Part shown: in pieces, positions 26,128 through 34,351 of the stretch
Numbering within the stretch: the first letter of the stretch is position 1
How the letters are laid out: each line of letters begins with the position of its first letter
DNA from: Pseudovibrio axinellae
Lineage (GTDB): Bacteria > Pseudomonadota > Alphaproteobacteria > Rhizobiales > Stappiaceae
Assembly: GCF_900110875.1 (NCBI RefSeq)
Contig: NZ_FOFM01000002.1
Coordinates: forward strand, 682,001-746,000
DNA: 64,000 nucleotides
Direction: 5' to 3'
Notes under the pieces: generated by a model
Told to the model about the DNA's origin: nothing
What the model saw: the letters and a program-made list of their open reading frames with translations, nothing else
Databases searched by the model: none
Position numbers and translations under genes: made by a program

Positions 26128-26922
26128 ATGCGAACACCTTTGCAAGACCACCCGGATGCTTCTCAGCTGACCAGTGGCTTTGTTGAGGAAGAATGGCAAG
26201 AAGTATTAGCTGCTTCCATAGACAGAAGAGCTCCGGACCTTAGGGGGTATGGCAGTGTATTTACGCCATTGTGCAAGGCGCAGAAACAGTTTGTTATCGG
26301 CCAGCTTGGGCAGTCAATCGATGGCCGCATTGCCACGCTAACTGGCGATTCCAATTACGTGAATTGTATAGAGGCACTCGTTCACCTCCATCGGCTGCGG
26401 GCGCTTTGTGATGCTGTAGTTGTTGGAGTTGGCACCGCAGTAGCTGATAACCCTAAGCTTACAGTTAGGCATGTAAGTGGTAGTAATCCTGCGCGGATTG
26501 TTATTGACCCTTATGGCCGAATGCCAGCTAAGAGCACATTACTGCAGGATGTAAGTGCCCGTCGTATCGTGATCACACGCACTGATGCGAACGTAAGCTA
26601 CCCTGACGGTGTGGAGTGCCTGCAGATAAAGCCTGATGCAAACGGAAGGTTGTGCTGTACCGAAATCCGCAAAGTTCTCCGGGAGTTTCGCTGTATTCTC
26701 ATCGAAGGCGGCGCTTGGACACTGTCCCGCTTTATCGAGCTGAATATGATTGACCGCCTCCATATTATGCTTGCTCCCCTGATCATAGGCTCGGGCCCGC
26801 GCGGCATGCAACTTCCTGCGATCGATTACCTTTCGCAGGCAATAAGGCCTGGTGTTGCCTGGTACCCGCTGGGAACAGATATGCTAGCCGACTTGAGTTT
26901 GTCCGACACAACCCCAAGGTGA
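26128..26922 (+). CDS. Stand-alone RibD C-terminal-type pyrimidine reductase (DHFR-like fold)
   Basis: A 264-residue protein. After about 50 unassigned residues it is a single RibD_C domain: FVIGQLGQSIDGRIAT, DAVVVGVGTAVADNPKLTVR, ARIVIDPYGRMP, CILIEGGAWTLSRFIE and LAPLIIGSGPRGM are all family motifs. RibD_C reduces the ribose of an aminopyrimidine with NADPH. No deaminase domain is present, so this is not a full riboflavin RibD. ATG 26128 has an excellent AAGGAGGT site; GTG 26083, also preceded by a good site, would add 15 residues. It may serve the pterin-like locus downstream (inference). Confidence 0.83.
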   Translation: MRTPLQDHPDASQLTSGFVEEEWQEVLAASIDRRAPDLRGYGSVFTPLCKAQKQFVIGQLGQSIDGRIATLTGDSNYVNCIEALVHLHRLRALCDAVVVGVGTAVADNPKLTVRHVSGSNPARIVIDPYGRMPAKSTLLQDVSARRIVITRTDANVSYPDGVECLQIKPDANGRLCCTEIRKVLREFRCILIEGGAWTLSRFIELNMIDRLHIMLAPLIIGSGPRGMQLPAIDYLSQAIRPGVAWYPLGTDMLADLSLSDTTPR

Positions 26923-27009
26923 TGATACCTTAAATACGCCCAAAAGCGCTTCCTAACATGAGAGAAAGCTCCTATAAACCTGCGTGAATTCCCTCAAAGG
27001 ATACAACGC

Positions 27010-27588
27010 ATGCCAGAGCTCATCAGACGAACCTCCCTTTTTGAGTCCAAAGGACGGATTGAGGACGTGGAAGTGCGTGTCGTCCATGAGGATGGCCGCG
27101 AGCACATCACAACCGATCCTGTTTGGGTTTATGGCGATTCTATTGCGGTTTTGGCGTATGACCCACAAGCCAAAACTGTACTGTTGGTCAAACAACTTCG
27201 TGTAGCTCCATATATTATGGAGGAGATTGTTATTCTGGAAGCGTGTGCTGGTGGTATTGAAGCTAGTGACCCATCCATCGAAGACGCTTGTAAACGTGAA
27301 GCGCAAGAAGAATTGGGTTGCGAGCTGAGAAACCTGCGCAAAGTGGCAAATGTCTTCATCAACCCCGCGCGCTTGGCTGAAAGAGCACACCTTTTTCTAG
27401 CTGAGTTCACGTCAGCTGCTCTGAACATCGAAGGGCGCAACCAGGATGAAGACGAAGATATTGAGGTCGTCGAGCTGTCCTTTAAGGAGCTGTGTGCTCT
27501 GCACGCTGCGCAAGAAATCCGGTGTCCGCGTCTATTGATGCTGACACAAGCACTCATGATAGAAAAGGCCAGCCATCAACTCGCTTAA
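27010..27588 (+). CDS. Nudix hydrolase, ADP-ribose/nucleoside-diphosphate-sugar type
   Basis: A 192-residue Nudix protein like NudF/NudK. The catalytic core CKREAQEELGC of the Nudix box (about residues 96-108) is intact, but the leading Glu of GX5EX7REUXEEXGU is Pro (SDPSIEDAC). Upstream are the AVLAYDPQAKTVLLVKQLR strand and the VILEACAGGIE loop. It probably hydrolyses ADP-ribose or a sugar nucleotide. It sits between the RibD-like gene and the glycosyltransferase operon, which uses sugar nucleotides. Confidence 0.85.
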   Translation: MPELIRRTSLFESKGRIEDVEVRVVHEDGREHITTDPVWVYGDSIAVLAYDPQAKTVLLVKQLRVAPYIMEEIVILEACAGGIEASDPSIEDACKREAQEELGCELRNLRKVANVFINPARLAERAHLFLAEFTSAALNIEGRNQDEDEDIEVVELSFKELCALHAAQEIRCPRLLMLTQALMIEKASHQLA

Positions 27589-27688
27589 GAAGGACCAGTG
27601 CCCTTTTTGAGCCTGTGTGATAGGCGCTCTGAGACCCGTCTCTATCAAACATCTAGTTCAAGTTTTCAGTGCAAATGCTGCGCCCTAT

Positions 27689-28510
27689 TTAACCCGGAGG
27701 CAGGCCAACAAGGTCAACGTGCCCGACTTGCAGCTGTGATGTTCCCATGCCAACGGCTCTGAGCCGATACTCAAGCCAGTCATCAACGACCATGTCAGAC
27801 ACCCCAATCTCCCGTGCTGCTTGCGCCCAACCTTTGATCAACTCAAGCTGCAGAGTTTTGTCTTCAGGGGTACAGACCCAATCAGATCGACCCTTGAAGC
27901 AGGTATAACCAGCCTTTAACAGACGCTCATGGGCGTGAAACCCTCCAAGCGGCCCCAAAGCAGACCCAAACCCTTTGTCAGTTGCCTGGTGCTGATTAAA
28001 CGCTCTTTGGATCAGACGATCTGCGGGGTGGTGAGGCTGGCTTAAAAGCACTCCATTGTAAGAAAGCCCAGCAAGGAAAGGGAGTTTGAGCTGTTGCAAT
28101 TTGGCAATCAGACTATCCAGCCAATAAGCACTTACCAGATCCAGAAAAGCAGATGTAACAACCCCATGTTGTCCCTCCAAAATATCGAGCGCATTGGTAT
28201 GCGTCAGCTCGCAAATATCTGTTCTCTTTTGGGTTTGCGGGAACGGAGGTGGCGTTTCTTCTGCAACCTTTAAAAGAGCCGGGTTATTATCAACCAGGAG
28301 CCATGCCTGCTCTCGATTGGGGCCAATATGCACCGCCAGATCATGCAGGAAAGGGCCTGTCCCAGCCGCCATGTCAATTAATTTGAGCGGCCCATCCTTC
28401 GGCGCATGTTCGACCAGCCAGTTGCAAAATTTCTTCATTATGACTTTGTTACGCGCCCGCCGGTCAGCTTTGCGACGTAGTGAGAGCCATTGGGTGGAGA
28501 ATTCATTCAA
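27689..28510 (-). CDS. Class I SAM-dependent methyltransferase
   Basis: A 273-residue protein with a Rossmann methyltransferase core: LKLIDMAAGTGPFLHDLA is motif I (about residues 42-59), AWLLVDNNPALLK is the acidic-loop strand, and VVTSAFLDLVSAYWLDSL is motif IV-like. The substrate is not evident. It overlaps the glycosyltransferase upstream by 4 bases and closes a four-gene operon with it, the PTPS-like protein and the MDR dehydrogenase. A small-molecule substrate made by those genes is the likely target. Confidence 0.78.
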   Translation of the reverse strand: MNEFSTQWLSLRRKADRRARNKVIMKKFCNWLVEHAPKDGPLKLIDMAAGTGPFLHDLAVHIGPNREQAWLLVDNNPALLKVAEETPPPFPQTQKRTDICELTHTNALDILEGQHGVVTSAFLDLVSAYWLDSLIAKLQQLKLPFLAGLSYNGVLLSQPHHPADRLIQRAFNQHQATDKGFGSALGPLGGFHAHERLLKAGYTCFKGRSDWVCTPEDKTLQLELIKGWAQAAREIGVSDMVVDDWLEYRLRAVGMGTSQLQVGHVDLVGLPPG

Positions 28511-29616
28511 AGGTGACCCTCCAGTACAACGGCAAATGCTTTTGCGCTGTCACTCCAGCTCGGTAGAGCCCGGGCCGCAAAACGAGACCCCTCTGAAAGC
28601 TGGTTGCGCAATTCATCATTTCTCAGCAAAACCTCGATGGAGTCACCAAGAGCTGTTGCATCACCAGCAGCAACATGAAAGCCAGCACTGGGTGGCACTG
28701 TGGAAGTAACCGCGCCTGCTCCACTCGCGATAATGGGCAACCCAAAACTCATCGCCTCGGCAAAGGCCATCCCGTACCCCTCATAATAAGTGGGAAGCAC
28801 AAACAGGTCCGCAGATTGATAAAAACGCATCAAGCCAGCTTGAGAAACGTTGCCATGAATGTGAATGCGATCTGCCAAATCATAGCGTTTAATCTGGTTG
28901 CGCACCTGGCGCGTATATTGCGGATTAAAGGATGTCTCGCCGATCAGGTCTAAATGCCAGTTCAAGTGTTTTAGCCGTCCCAAAGCCTCAACAAGGTGCA
29001 GCTGCCCCTTACGTGGCACCAGTGAGCCAACGCACAACAATTGTAGTGCTGAGCCTGCTTCTCGTTTTGACGATAACTGGTCAACCTCAGGAGCTTGGGC
29101 GATACCAGGAAGGACGATGCTGACCTTTCCTGGTGGAACACTCATCTGAGAAACAAGGGTTTTTCGCGTAGACGGGCTCGTTACAATCACACGTTCAGCA
29201 TAAGTCAGTGCTTTCGTTTCTGACTGCTTCAAGGCGCTGGCCAGCTTTGGCTCCATACCGCTTTCCAAAAAGAGTGGATGGTGAACGAGTGCAATCAATA
29301 TGGCTCGGTTAGAGATATCTTTTGCAAGATCAGGTGAAGCACCCAAAGCAAGGCCATCCACAACCACCAAAGCTGGCGCTTCTATCCCTCCCAGAGCCTC
29401 GATCGCTGCTCCTCGATCGCTGCTTGAAGGGGTTGGATAGTTCCCCGCAAGGCTGATAAGTGAAACGTCCCACTCATTCTTCTGCAGCCCTTGGACAATT
29501 GAATGGTCATAGCGATAACCGCCCGTTGGCGTGTTCAGGTCACCGGGAAATACAAAGTAACAGGCCTTTGAAACATCTGCCGCGATCTGACTGGGGAATG
29601 GATGTAAATCACTCAT
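28507..29616 (-). CDS. Glycosyltransferase family 4 (GT-B fold)
   Basis: A 369-residue retaining glycosyltransferase. Its C-terminal donor domain has LLCVGSLVPRKGQLHLVEAL, the GNVSQAGLMRFYQSADLFVLPTYYEGYGMAFAEAMSFG block with the E-x7-E motif, and PIIASGAGAV. ATG 29616 overlaps the end of the PTPS-like gene, which sets the start; an upstream in-frame start at 29661 would only extend into that gene. It should add a sugar to the product of the neighbouring enzymes. There are no polysaccharide export or assembly genes around, so a small glycoside fits better than a polymer. Confidence 0.85.
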   Translation of the reverse strand: MSDLHPFPSQIAADVSKACYFVFPGDLNTPTGGYRYDHSIVQGLQKNEWDVSLISLAGNYPTPSSSDRGAAIEALGGIEAPALVVVDGLALGASPDLAKDISNRAILIALVHHPLFLESGMEPKLASALKQSETKALTYAERVIVTSPSTRKTLVSQMSVPPGKVSIVLPGIAQAPEVDQLSSKREAGSALQLLCVGSLVPRKGQLHLVEALGRLKHLNWHLDLIGETSFNPQYTRQVRNQIKRYDLADRIHIHGNVSQAGLMRFYQSADLFVLPTYYEGYGMAFAEAMSFGLPIIASGAGAVTSTVPPSAGFHVAAGDATALGDSIEVLLRNDELRNQLSEGSRFAARALPSWSDSAKAFAVVLEGHL

Positions 29617-30028
29617 GAGCCAGAGCCGCGGTAAGAGGGGCCTCATAAGATGCGCGGGCATCTGGGTTCTCGGCGATAGTCACGCGCACTTTGCTCAGTT
29701 CGCTGGGCTCACGGCCTAACTTGTGCAAGTAGGCAGCGTCGCTTACGCGCTGGTAGATATAACTACAAAGAAAGTCGACAGTGGTGTTTCGCCCTTTGAA
29801 CTGAGGAAGTTCATCAAGGTTCTTGTAGTTGAAAGGGCGCAGGATCTCTTCCAAAACCGCAAGCGCGTTGCCAATGTCAATGACTATACCGTTTTCGTCC
29901 AGCTCTTCGGCGAAAATGGCAACATGAACATGTGCTGTTAGGCCATGGAGCTGCGAGGCAGGCCCAAAAACCTCCCCTTTCAAGCTGTGTGCAATCATAA
30001 TATGATCGTTGATCTCAACAGAATACAT
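29609..30028 (-). CDS. PTPS/QueD-fold protein with degenerate active site
   Basis: A 139-residue T-fold protein of the 6-pyruvoyl-tetrahydropterin synthase/QueD family. It aligns without gaps around the active site, yet key residues differ. Of the three Zn histidines, His14 and His28 remain but the third is Leu30 (LHGL for LHGH). The catalytic Cys is Ala24, and the Asp-His pair of LDHKNLD is Asn-Tyr (FNYKNLD). Glu120, which anchors the pterin, is kept (IAENPD). It should still bind a pterin or pyrimidine but is unlikely to perform QueD chemistry. It lies in the middle of the MDR-PTPS-GT4-methyltransferase operon. Confidence 0.8.
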   Translation of the reverse strand: MYSVEINDHIMIAHSLKGEVFGPASQLHGLTAHVHVAIFAEELDENGIVIDIGNALAVLEEILRPFNYKNLDELPQFKGRNTTVDFLCSYIYQRVSDAAYLHKLGREPSELSKVRVTIAENPDARASYEAPLTAALAHE

Positions 30029-30046
30029 CTCAAAACCCCTATAAAA

Positions 30047-31024
30047 TCACGAGTAAACAATGGGTTGGAAAACGGTATCCTTCTTGCCGGAGAAAACACC
30101 TGGCAGGTCTTCTGGAGTGCTTTCGAACTGAATAGGTGGCGCAAGCAAAGCTTCCAGAACATCGTCCTCCAATAGCGAGATTGCAGCCTCCATGCGTCGC
30201 CGGTGGGACCACCTTGGTCTCATTGCAGGGGCAACCTGCCCAACCTGTGAGGAGATAAGGTTGAGGCGTTGACTGTGAAATCCCCCACCAAGAACAAGGT
30301 TGGAGTGTTGCGAGCCATACCAGGATGCTTCGATGATTTTTGCTTCGCTCCCCGCAATACGGATGGCTGTGTTCAAACCGGTGTCAGATGCGCTGCAATG
30401 AATGACCACGTCTTGATTTTCCGGTGCAGCGTCTGGCGTGGCAAATTCACAAGAGAACTCATCTGCAATGTCCTGTCGGCGTTCGTTGACGTCGATCAGG
30501 GTAATGTGCACACCAGCTATGTGTCTGCAAATATAGCCAACAAGTGCACCAAGCGTACCTACACCAACCACAGAAACATGAGAGCAGGGGAGTATCGAGG
30601 CGTCCCAAGTTATGTTCAGTGCAGTTTCCATGTTGGCGGCAAGCGTTGCACGGATACTAGGTAAACTCTCCGGAATAGGATAAAGCGCGCTAGCCGGAAG
30701 CAGGAATGCGCTTTGGTGAGGAAACAACGAAAAAACGCGCTGCCCCGCTGGCAGTTCGCCAGCAGGCTCAATCACTTCTGCAACATTTGCATATCCGTAT
30801 TTGACCGGGAATGGAAAGGACCCTACCTGAAATGGAGCGGTCATCCGCTCTCGCTCACTGATAGGTACACCCCCATGAAAAACGATAGCTTCCGTGCCTC
30901 TGCTTACCGCAGAAGCATGGGTTTTTAAGTAAATACGGTTACCATATGATTTAGAGAGCCTTTCCTCTCTTATTTCAATGGTTTGAGGCGCAGTATACCA
31001 AAGCGCTCTGGCTATCTCAGACAA
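30047..31024 (-). CDS. Zinc-less MDR-family dehydrogenase (BchC/Tdh-like)
   Basis: A 325-residue medium-chain dehydrogenase/reductase. The nucleotide-binding VVGVGTLGALVGYICRH motif (GxGxxG) with an acidic end at TLIDVNE points to NAD(H). The catalytic zinc residues are missing: the usual Cys is Ser in HASAVSRGTEAIVF, and the GHE motif is KYGYAN. The structural zinc lobe is absent too. This pattern is like BchC. It is the first gene of the operon, 18 bases before the PTPS-like gene, and diverges from opgH. The likely job is oxidation or reduction of a side chain on the pathway product. Confidence 0.78.
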   Translation of the reverse strand: MSEIARALWYTAPQTIEIREERLSKSYGNRIYLKTHASAVSRGTEAIVFHGGVPISERERMTAPFQVGSFPFPVKYGYANVAEVIEPAGELPAGQRVFSLFPHQSAFLLPASALYPIPESLPSIRATLAANMETALNITWDASILPCSHVSVVGVGTLGALVGYICRHIAGVHITLIDVNERRQDIADEFSCEFATPDAAPENQDVVIHCSASDTGLNTAIRIAGSEAKIIEASWYGSQHSNLVLGGGFHSQRLNLISSQVGQVAPAMRPRWSHRRRMEAAISLLEDDVLEALLAPPIQFESTPEDLPGVFSGKKDTVFQPIVYS

Positions 31025-31138
31025 GAAACGCGCTCCCCGGCTCGCTTAGTTTTCACAAATATACTCTAGGGAAACGTGAACAAAGGAAACTAGCAAAAAT
31101 GTAGGTGCTTCCAGAAACAATAACATTTTGGGTAGGAC

Positions 31139-33013
31139 ATGACAGAACAATCCCCGGCCCCTCACGAGGTGGCCAGCAAACGTCTTGTTGACCAGTTGCT
31201 CTCGGCCCATATCGTCGAAAAACATCAGGAAAATAAGCGCTTATATCGGCGACGGTTAGTCTTTGGAGGTCTTGTGTTTACCTCGATCTCAGGGCTTATT
31301 GGCCTGATGGTTTTGACGTTGTTCACCAGCGGTTTTACCATTGCAAAAATTGTGATGCTTCTTGCTTTTCTGGTAACCTTACCTTGGCTTGTTATTGGAT
31401 TTTGGCATGCTGTTATTGGCCTGCTACTGCTCAGGTTCTCACATGACCCGACCAGAAAAGTTTATGCGCTCAACTCACCAGATTACTTTGACCATGAGAA
31501 ACCGCTTAAGAATAAGCAAACTGCATTGCTATCCTGCATACGTAACGAAGATTCTCTTCAAGTAGCAGCAAAACTGGAAGCGATGCTTCAGGACTTGAAG
31601 CGAGGAAATAAACTTGGTGGTTTTTCTCTGTACGTTTTGAGTGACAGCGATACCACAGAGCATATCACGCAGGAGATACGTGAGTTCTCACTTTTGCGTG
31701 GGCGCTGGCAAAACCAAATAGATGTGTTCTATCGCAGGCGAGAGCTGAATACGGGTTATAAAGCAGGCAATATTGCAGACTTTTGCCGCAACTGGGGCGC
31801 GCACCATGATTATGCAGTCACTCTGGATGCGGACAGCTTCCTTTCTGCAAAAGCGCTTTGCGACCTTGTGAGCAAAATGAACGCATCTCCTCGCCTCGGG
31901 ATTTTGCAAACATTGGTGCTTGGCCTCTCAACCAGCTCCTTCTTCACCCGAGTATTCCAATGGGGCATGCGCTTGGGCATGCGTTCTTTCACCTTGGGTG
32001 CTGCTTGGTGGCAGGGGCCTTCAGGTCCATATTGGGGGCACAATGCAATTTTTAGAATAAAGCCATTCATACAGTATTGTATGCATGATCCCTTGCCTGG
32101 AAGCGGTGCATTGAGCGGCCCGGTTTTAAGTCATGATCAAGTTGAAGCAGCGCTCATGGTGAGTGCGGGCTATGAGGTTCGCGTATGGCCGGTAGAGGGA
32201 GGAAGCTACGAAGAAAACCCTCCCCATCTGATTGAGTTTATTCGAAGAGATTTGCGCTGGTGCCATGGCAACCTACAGTATCTCAAACTCCTGCGCGCTC
32301 CGGGTTTCAAAATGTTGGGTCGTATCCAGCTTACGTTGGCGATCCTGATGTTTATCGGCTCCCCAGCCTGGCTGATTTTCATAGCAACAGCGATGTATCT
32401 CACCTCGACAGCAGCACCAGGAACGTCGTCGTTTGACCCATTTTATGGGACCCTTCTTATCCTCATTCTTATGAGTATGGTTTTTGCTCCCAAGCTGGTG
32501 ACGCTTGCTCATGTTCTGACAGTTCCCAAGGAAACCAGAGAATACGGCGGGGGCCTTTTGATATCAGTTAGCGCCTTGCTTGAGCTTGTGTTTTCGATGT
32601 TGCTTGCGCCAGTTATGGCAATTGCTCATAGCATATTCATCGTGCAGCTCTTTGCGGGTAAAAAAACAAAGTGGGACGGTCAGGCAAGGCAGCCGACAGG
32701 CATTCCTGTGCTTCTTTCGATAAAGAAGTTCTGGCCTCAGACGGTGTTTGGTCTGTGCGGTATTGCTTGGATGACGAGCTTTTCTTTCTCTGAGACCTGG
32801 CTTCTGCTTCCGGTTATTATTGGTCCGTTGCTGGCAGTTCCATTTGCGATGATCACATCAAAACCAGCTCCTGGGCTGTACTTCAAACATTCCGGCCTTT
32901 GGGCATTACCTGAAGAAAAGAAAGCCCCTCTTGAGCTACTGGAGCTTGATAAGGAGCACCGCAAAATTGAAATTGGCCTTACAAAGGAAGACAAGGCGGC
33001 TGCCATTCGGTGA
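31139..33013 (+). CDS. opgH: OpgH, periplasmic glucan glucosyltransferase
   Basis: A 624-residue inner-membrane GT2 enzyme that polymerises glucose from UDP-glucose into osmoregulated periplasmic glucans. Two hydrophobic segments lie at about 40-100 and several more in the C-terminal third. Catalytic motifs between them are SDSD (168-171), the DAD of VTLDADS (230-232), the HDQVEAA region (332-338) and RRDLRW (369-374), a Q/RxxRW equivalent. It is shorter than E. coli OpgH (about 850), lacking some N-terminal sequence. No opgG is adjacent; opgC follows on the other strand. Confidence 0.92.
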   Translation: MTEQSPAPHEVASKRLVDQLLSAHIVEKHQENKRLYRRRLVFGGLVFTSISGLIGLMVLTLFTSGFTIAKIVMLLAFLVTLPWLVIGFWHAVIGLLLLRFSHDPTRKVYALNSPDYFDHEKPLKNKQTALLSCIRNEDSLQVAAKLEAMLQDLKRGNKLGGFSLYVLSDSDTTEHITQEIREFSLLRGRWQNQIDVFYRRRELNTGYKAGNIADFCRNWGAHHDYAVTLDADSFLSAKALCDLVSKMNASPRLGILQTLVLGLSTSSFFTRVFQWGMRLGMRSFTLGAAWWQGPSGPYWGHNAIFRIKPFIQYCMHDPLPGSGALSGPVLSHDQVEAALMVSAGYEVRVWPVEGGSYEENPPHLIEFIRRDLRWCHGNLQYLKLLRAPGFKMLGRIQLTLAILMFIGSPAWLIFIATAMYLTSTAAPGTSSFDPFYGTLLILILMSMVFAPKLVTLAHVLTVPKETREYGGGLLISVSALLELVFSMLLAPVMAIAHSIFIVQLFAGKKTKWDGQARQPTGIPVLLSIKKFWPQTVFGLCGIAWMTSFSFSETWLLLPVIIGPLLAVPFAMITSKPAPGLYFKHSGLWALPEEKKAPLELLELDKEHRKIEIGLTKEDKAAAIR

Positions 33014-33033
33014 CGCTTAAGGGTACCGCTAAC

Positions 33034-33080
33034 AAAAAAGCAGATTGTGCGGCGAGGTCGGGCACAATCTGCTTCTTATT
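33034..33080. terminator. Bidirectional intrinsic terminator between opgH and opgC
   Basis: A perfect 12-bp stem, AGCAGATTGTGC (33039-33050) with GCACAATCTGCT (33062-33073), has an 11-base loop. It is flanked by AAAAAA on the left and TCTTATT on the right, so it works in both directions for the two convergent genes. Confidence 0.85.
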
Positions 33081-33100
33081 GCATTAATGGAACCAGCTAG

Positions 33101-34252
33101 TTAGGAGCCCGGGGTTTCTTTTGGTTTTCTCCAGGGCTCACCTTTGAACCAGCCAACTGCGTAGGCGACAGCAATGAGACCTGCAAAACCAAGAAGGTTT
33201 GCCATTACCCCACCAGAAAATGTTCCCTTTAAGCCCAGTTCATCGCGAAGGACTGCAAGGCCCTGAGCAAGAATAAGGCTGGCTAGGAAGACAGCAAGCG
33301 ATTGCTGGCCGACCCTCTTGATCACACGAACGACCTTTCCGCCAAAGCCTTCCATTAGCAGCCGACCTCCGCCTTGGCCCACCGCAACCCAGGCAACATA
33401 CGCCAATGCAAGAAAGTGGATATATCGCAGGAGACCCATTTCGGTTTTAACGGTGAGAAAGCGGATATCTCCGGCGATCTTTCTCAGCTCAGGCACCTCA
33501 TTGAGGATGCGGAAATAGGCAAATGGGATGGTTAGAATGATGATAGCTGTGCTTACAAACAGCAGTCGTTTCTTGACAGGAGGAGCAGGTATCCAGCCTT
33601 TGATGAACGCAAAGCCGGTGAAAAACAGCAGCTGCCACGCAAATGGGTTAAAGAACCAGCGGCGGTCAGACCAAGGTTCGGCAGGGAAGTCGACAAACCG
33701 GAATGTTGCCAACAACCAGAAAGTGGCAACGAGAGCCGCGACAGCACCACGGCCGATCTTATAGTAGGCGACCATGACCAAGGGCAGCATCGCTAGGATG
33801 ACGAGATACATCGGCAAAATGTCGAAGTAATTTGGAACATAAGTCAACGTCAACAAGGCAGGCAATTGAAAAATCGGATCTTCAAAAAAGTGCCAAAGGT
33901 TGAGCTTGCCCACGTAATCATCACTGGATAATCCGTTGATTTGTAAGAATGCCAACATGCCAGCAACGGCAAAGAACAGGCATATATGGGCCCAGTATAC
34001 TTGCCAGACGCGATATAAGACGCGGGCACTTCCCATGGCCAGGCCATGAAGTTCGAAGACGCGACCGAATGCGATCGCTGAGGCCATGCCTGAGCAAAAC
34101 ACAAAAATCTCGGTTGCATCGGAAAATCCGAAGCGTGCAGGAATCCACAATGCCCACCCGTTTGCTGGCAGGTGGGCTATGAAGATTATAAACATTGCGA
34201 TGCCTCGGAAAAAATCGAGGCGAGGATCTCTTGTTCGGCTTGCCGTTTTCAT
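33101..34252 (-). CDS. opgC: OpgC-like glucan succinyl/acyltransferase
   Basis: Polytopic membrane protein of about 383 residues with some ten hydrophobic segments. The opening RDPRLDFFRGIAMFIIFIAHLP with GFSDATEIFVFCSGM is the OpgC signature. OpgC decorates periplasmic glucans with succinyl groups, making them anionic; the adjacent opgH supports this. The start is uncertain: ATG 34252 has no clear ribosome site, and TTG 34300 or GTG 34282 would add 16 or 10 residues. Confidence 0.88.
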   Translation of the reverse strand: MKTASRTRDPRLDFFRGIAMFIIFIAHLPANGWALWIPARFGFSDATEIFVFCSGMASAIAFGRVFELHGLAMGSARVLYRVWQVYWAHICLFFAVAGMLAFLQINGLSSDDYVGKLNLWHFFEDPIFQLPALLTLTYVPNYFDILPMYLVILAMLPLVMVAYYKIGRGAVAALVATFWLLATFRFVDFPAEPWSDRRWFFNPFAWQLLFFTGFAFIKGWIPAPPVKKRLLFVSTAIIILTIPFAYFRILNEVPELRKIAGDIRFLTVKTEMGLLRYIHFLALAYVAWVAVGQGGGRLLMEGFGGKVVRVIKRVGQQSLAVFLASLILAQGLAVLRDELGLKGTFSGGVMANLLGFAGLIAVAYAVGWFKGEPWRKPKETPGS

Positions 34253-34351
34253 AGGAGTCGGCGGTATGTTGTGTTTGTTCACGGTTACTCTGAAATTCAA
34301 ATTATAAGAGGTAAGGCGCAGCCTCGAAATCCCCCGAAGCTACACCTCTAT

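Noticed and set aside
29609-30028. QueD (6-carboxytetrahydropterin synthase) for queuosine
   Set aside because: Catalytic Cys, Asp-His and one zinc His are missing, and no queC, queE or queF is nearby.
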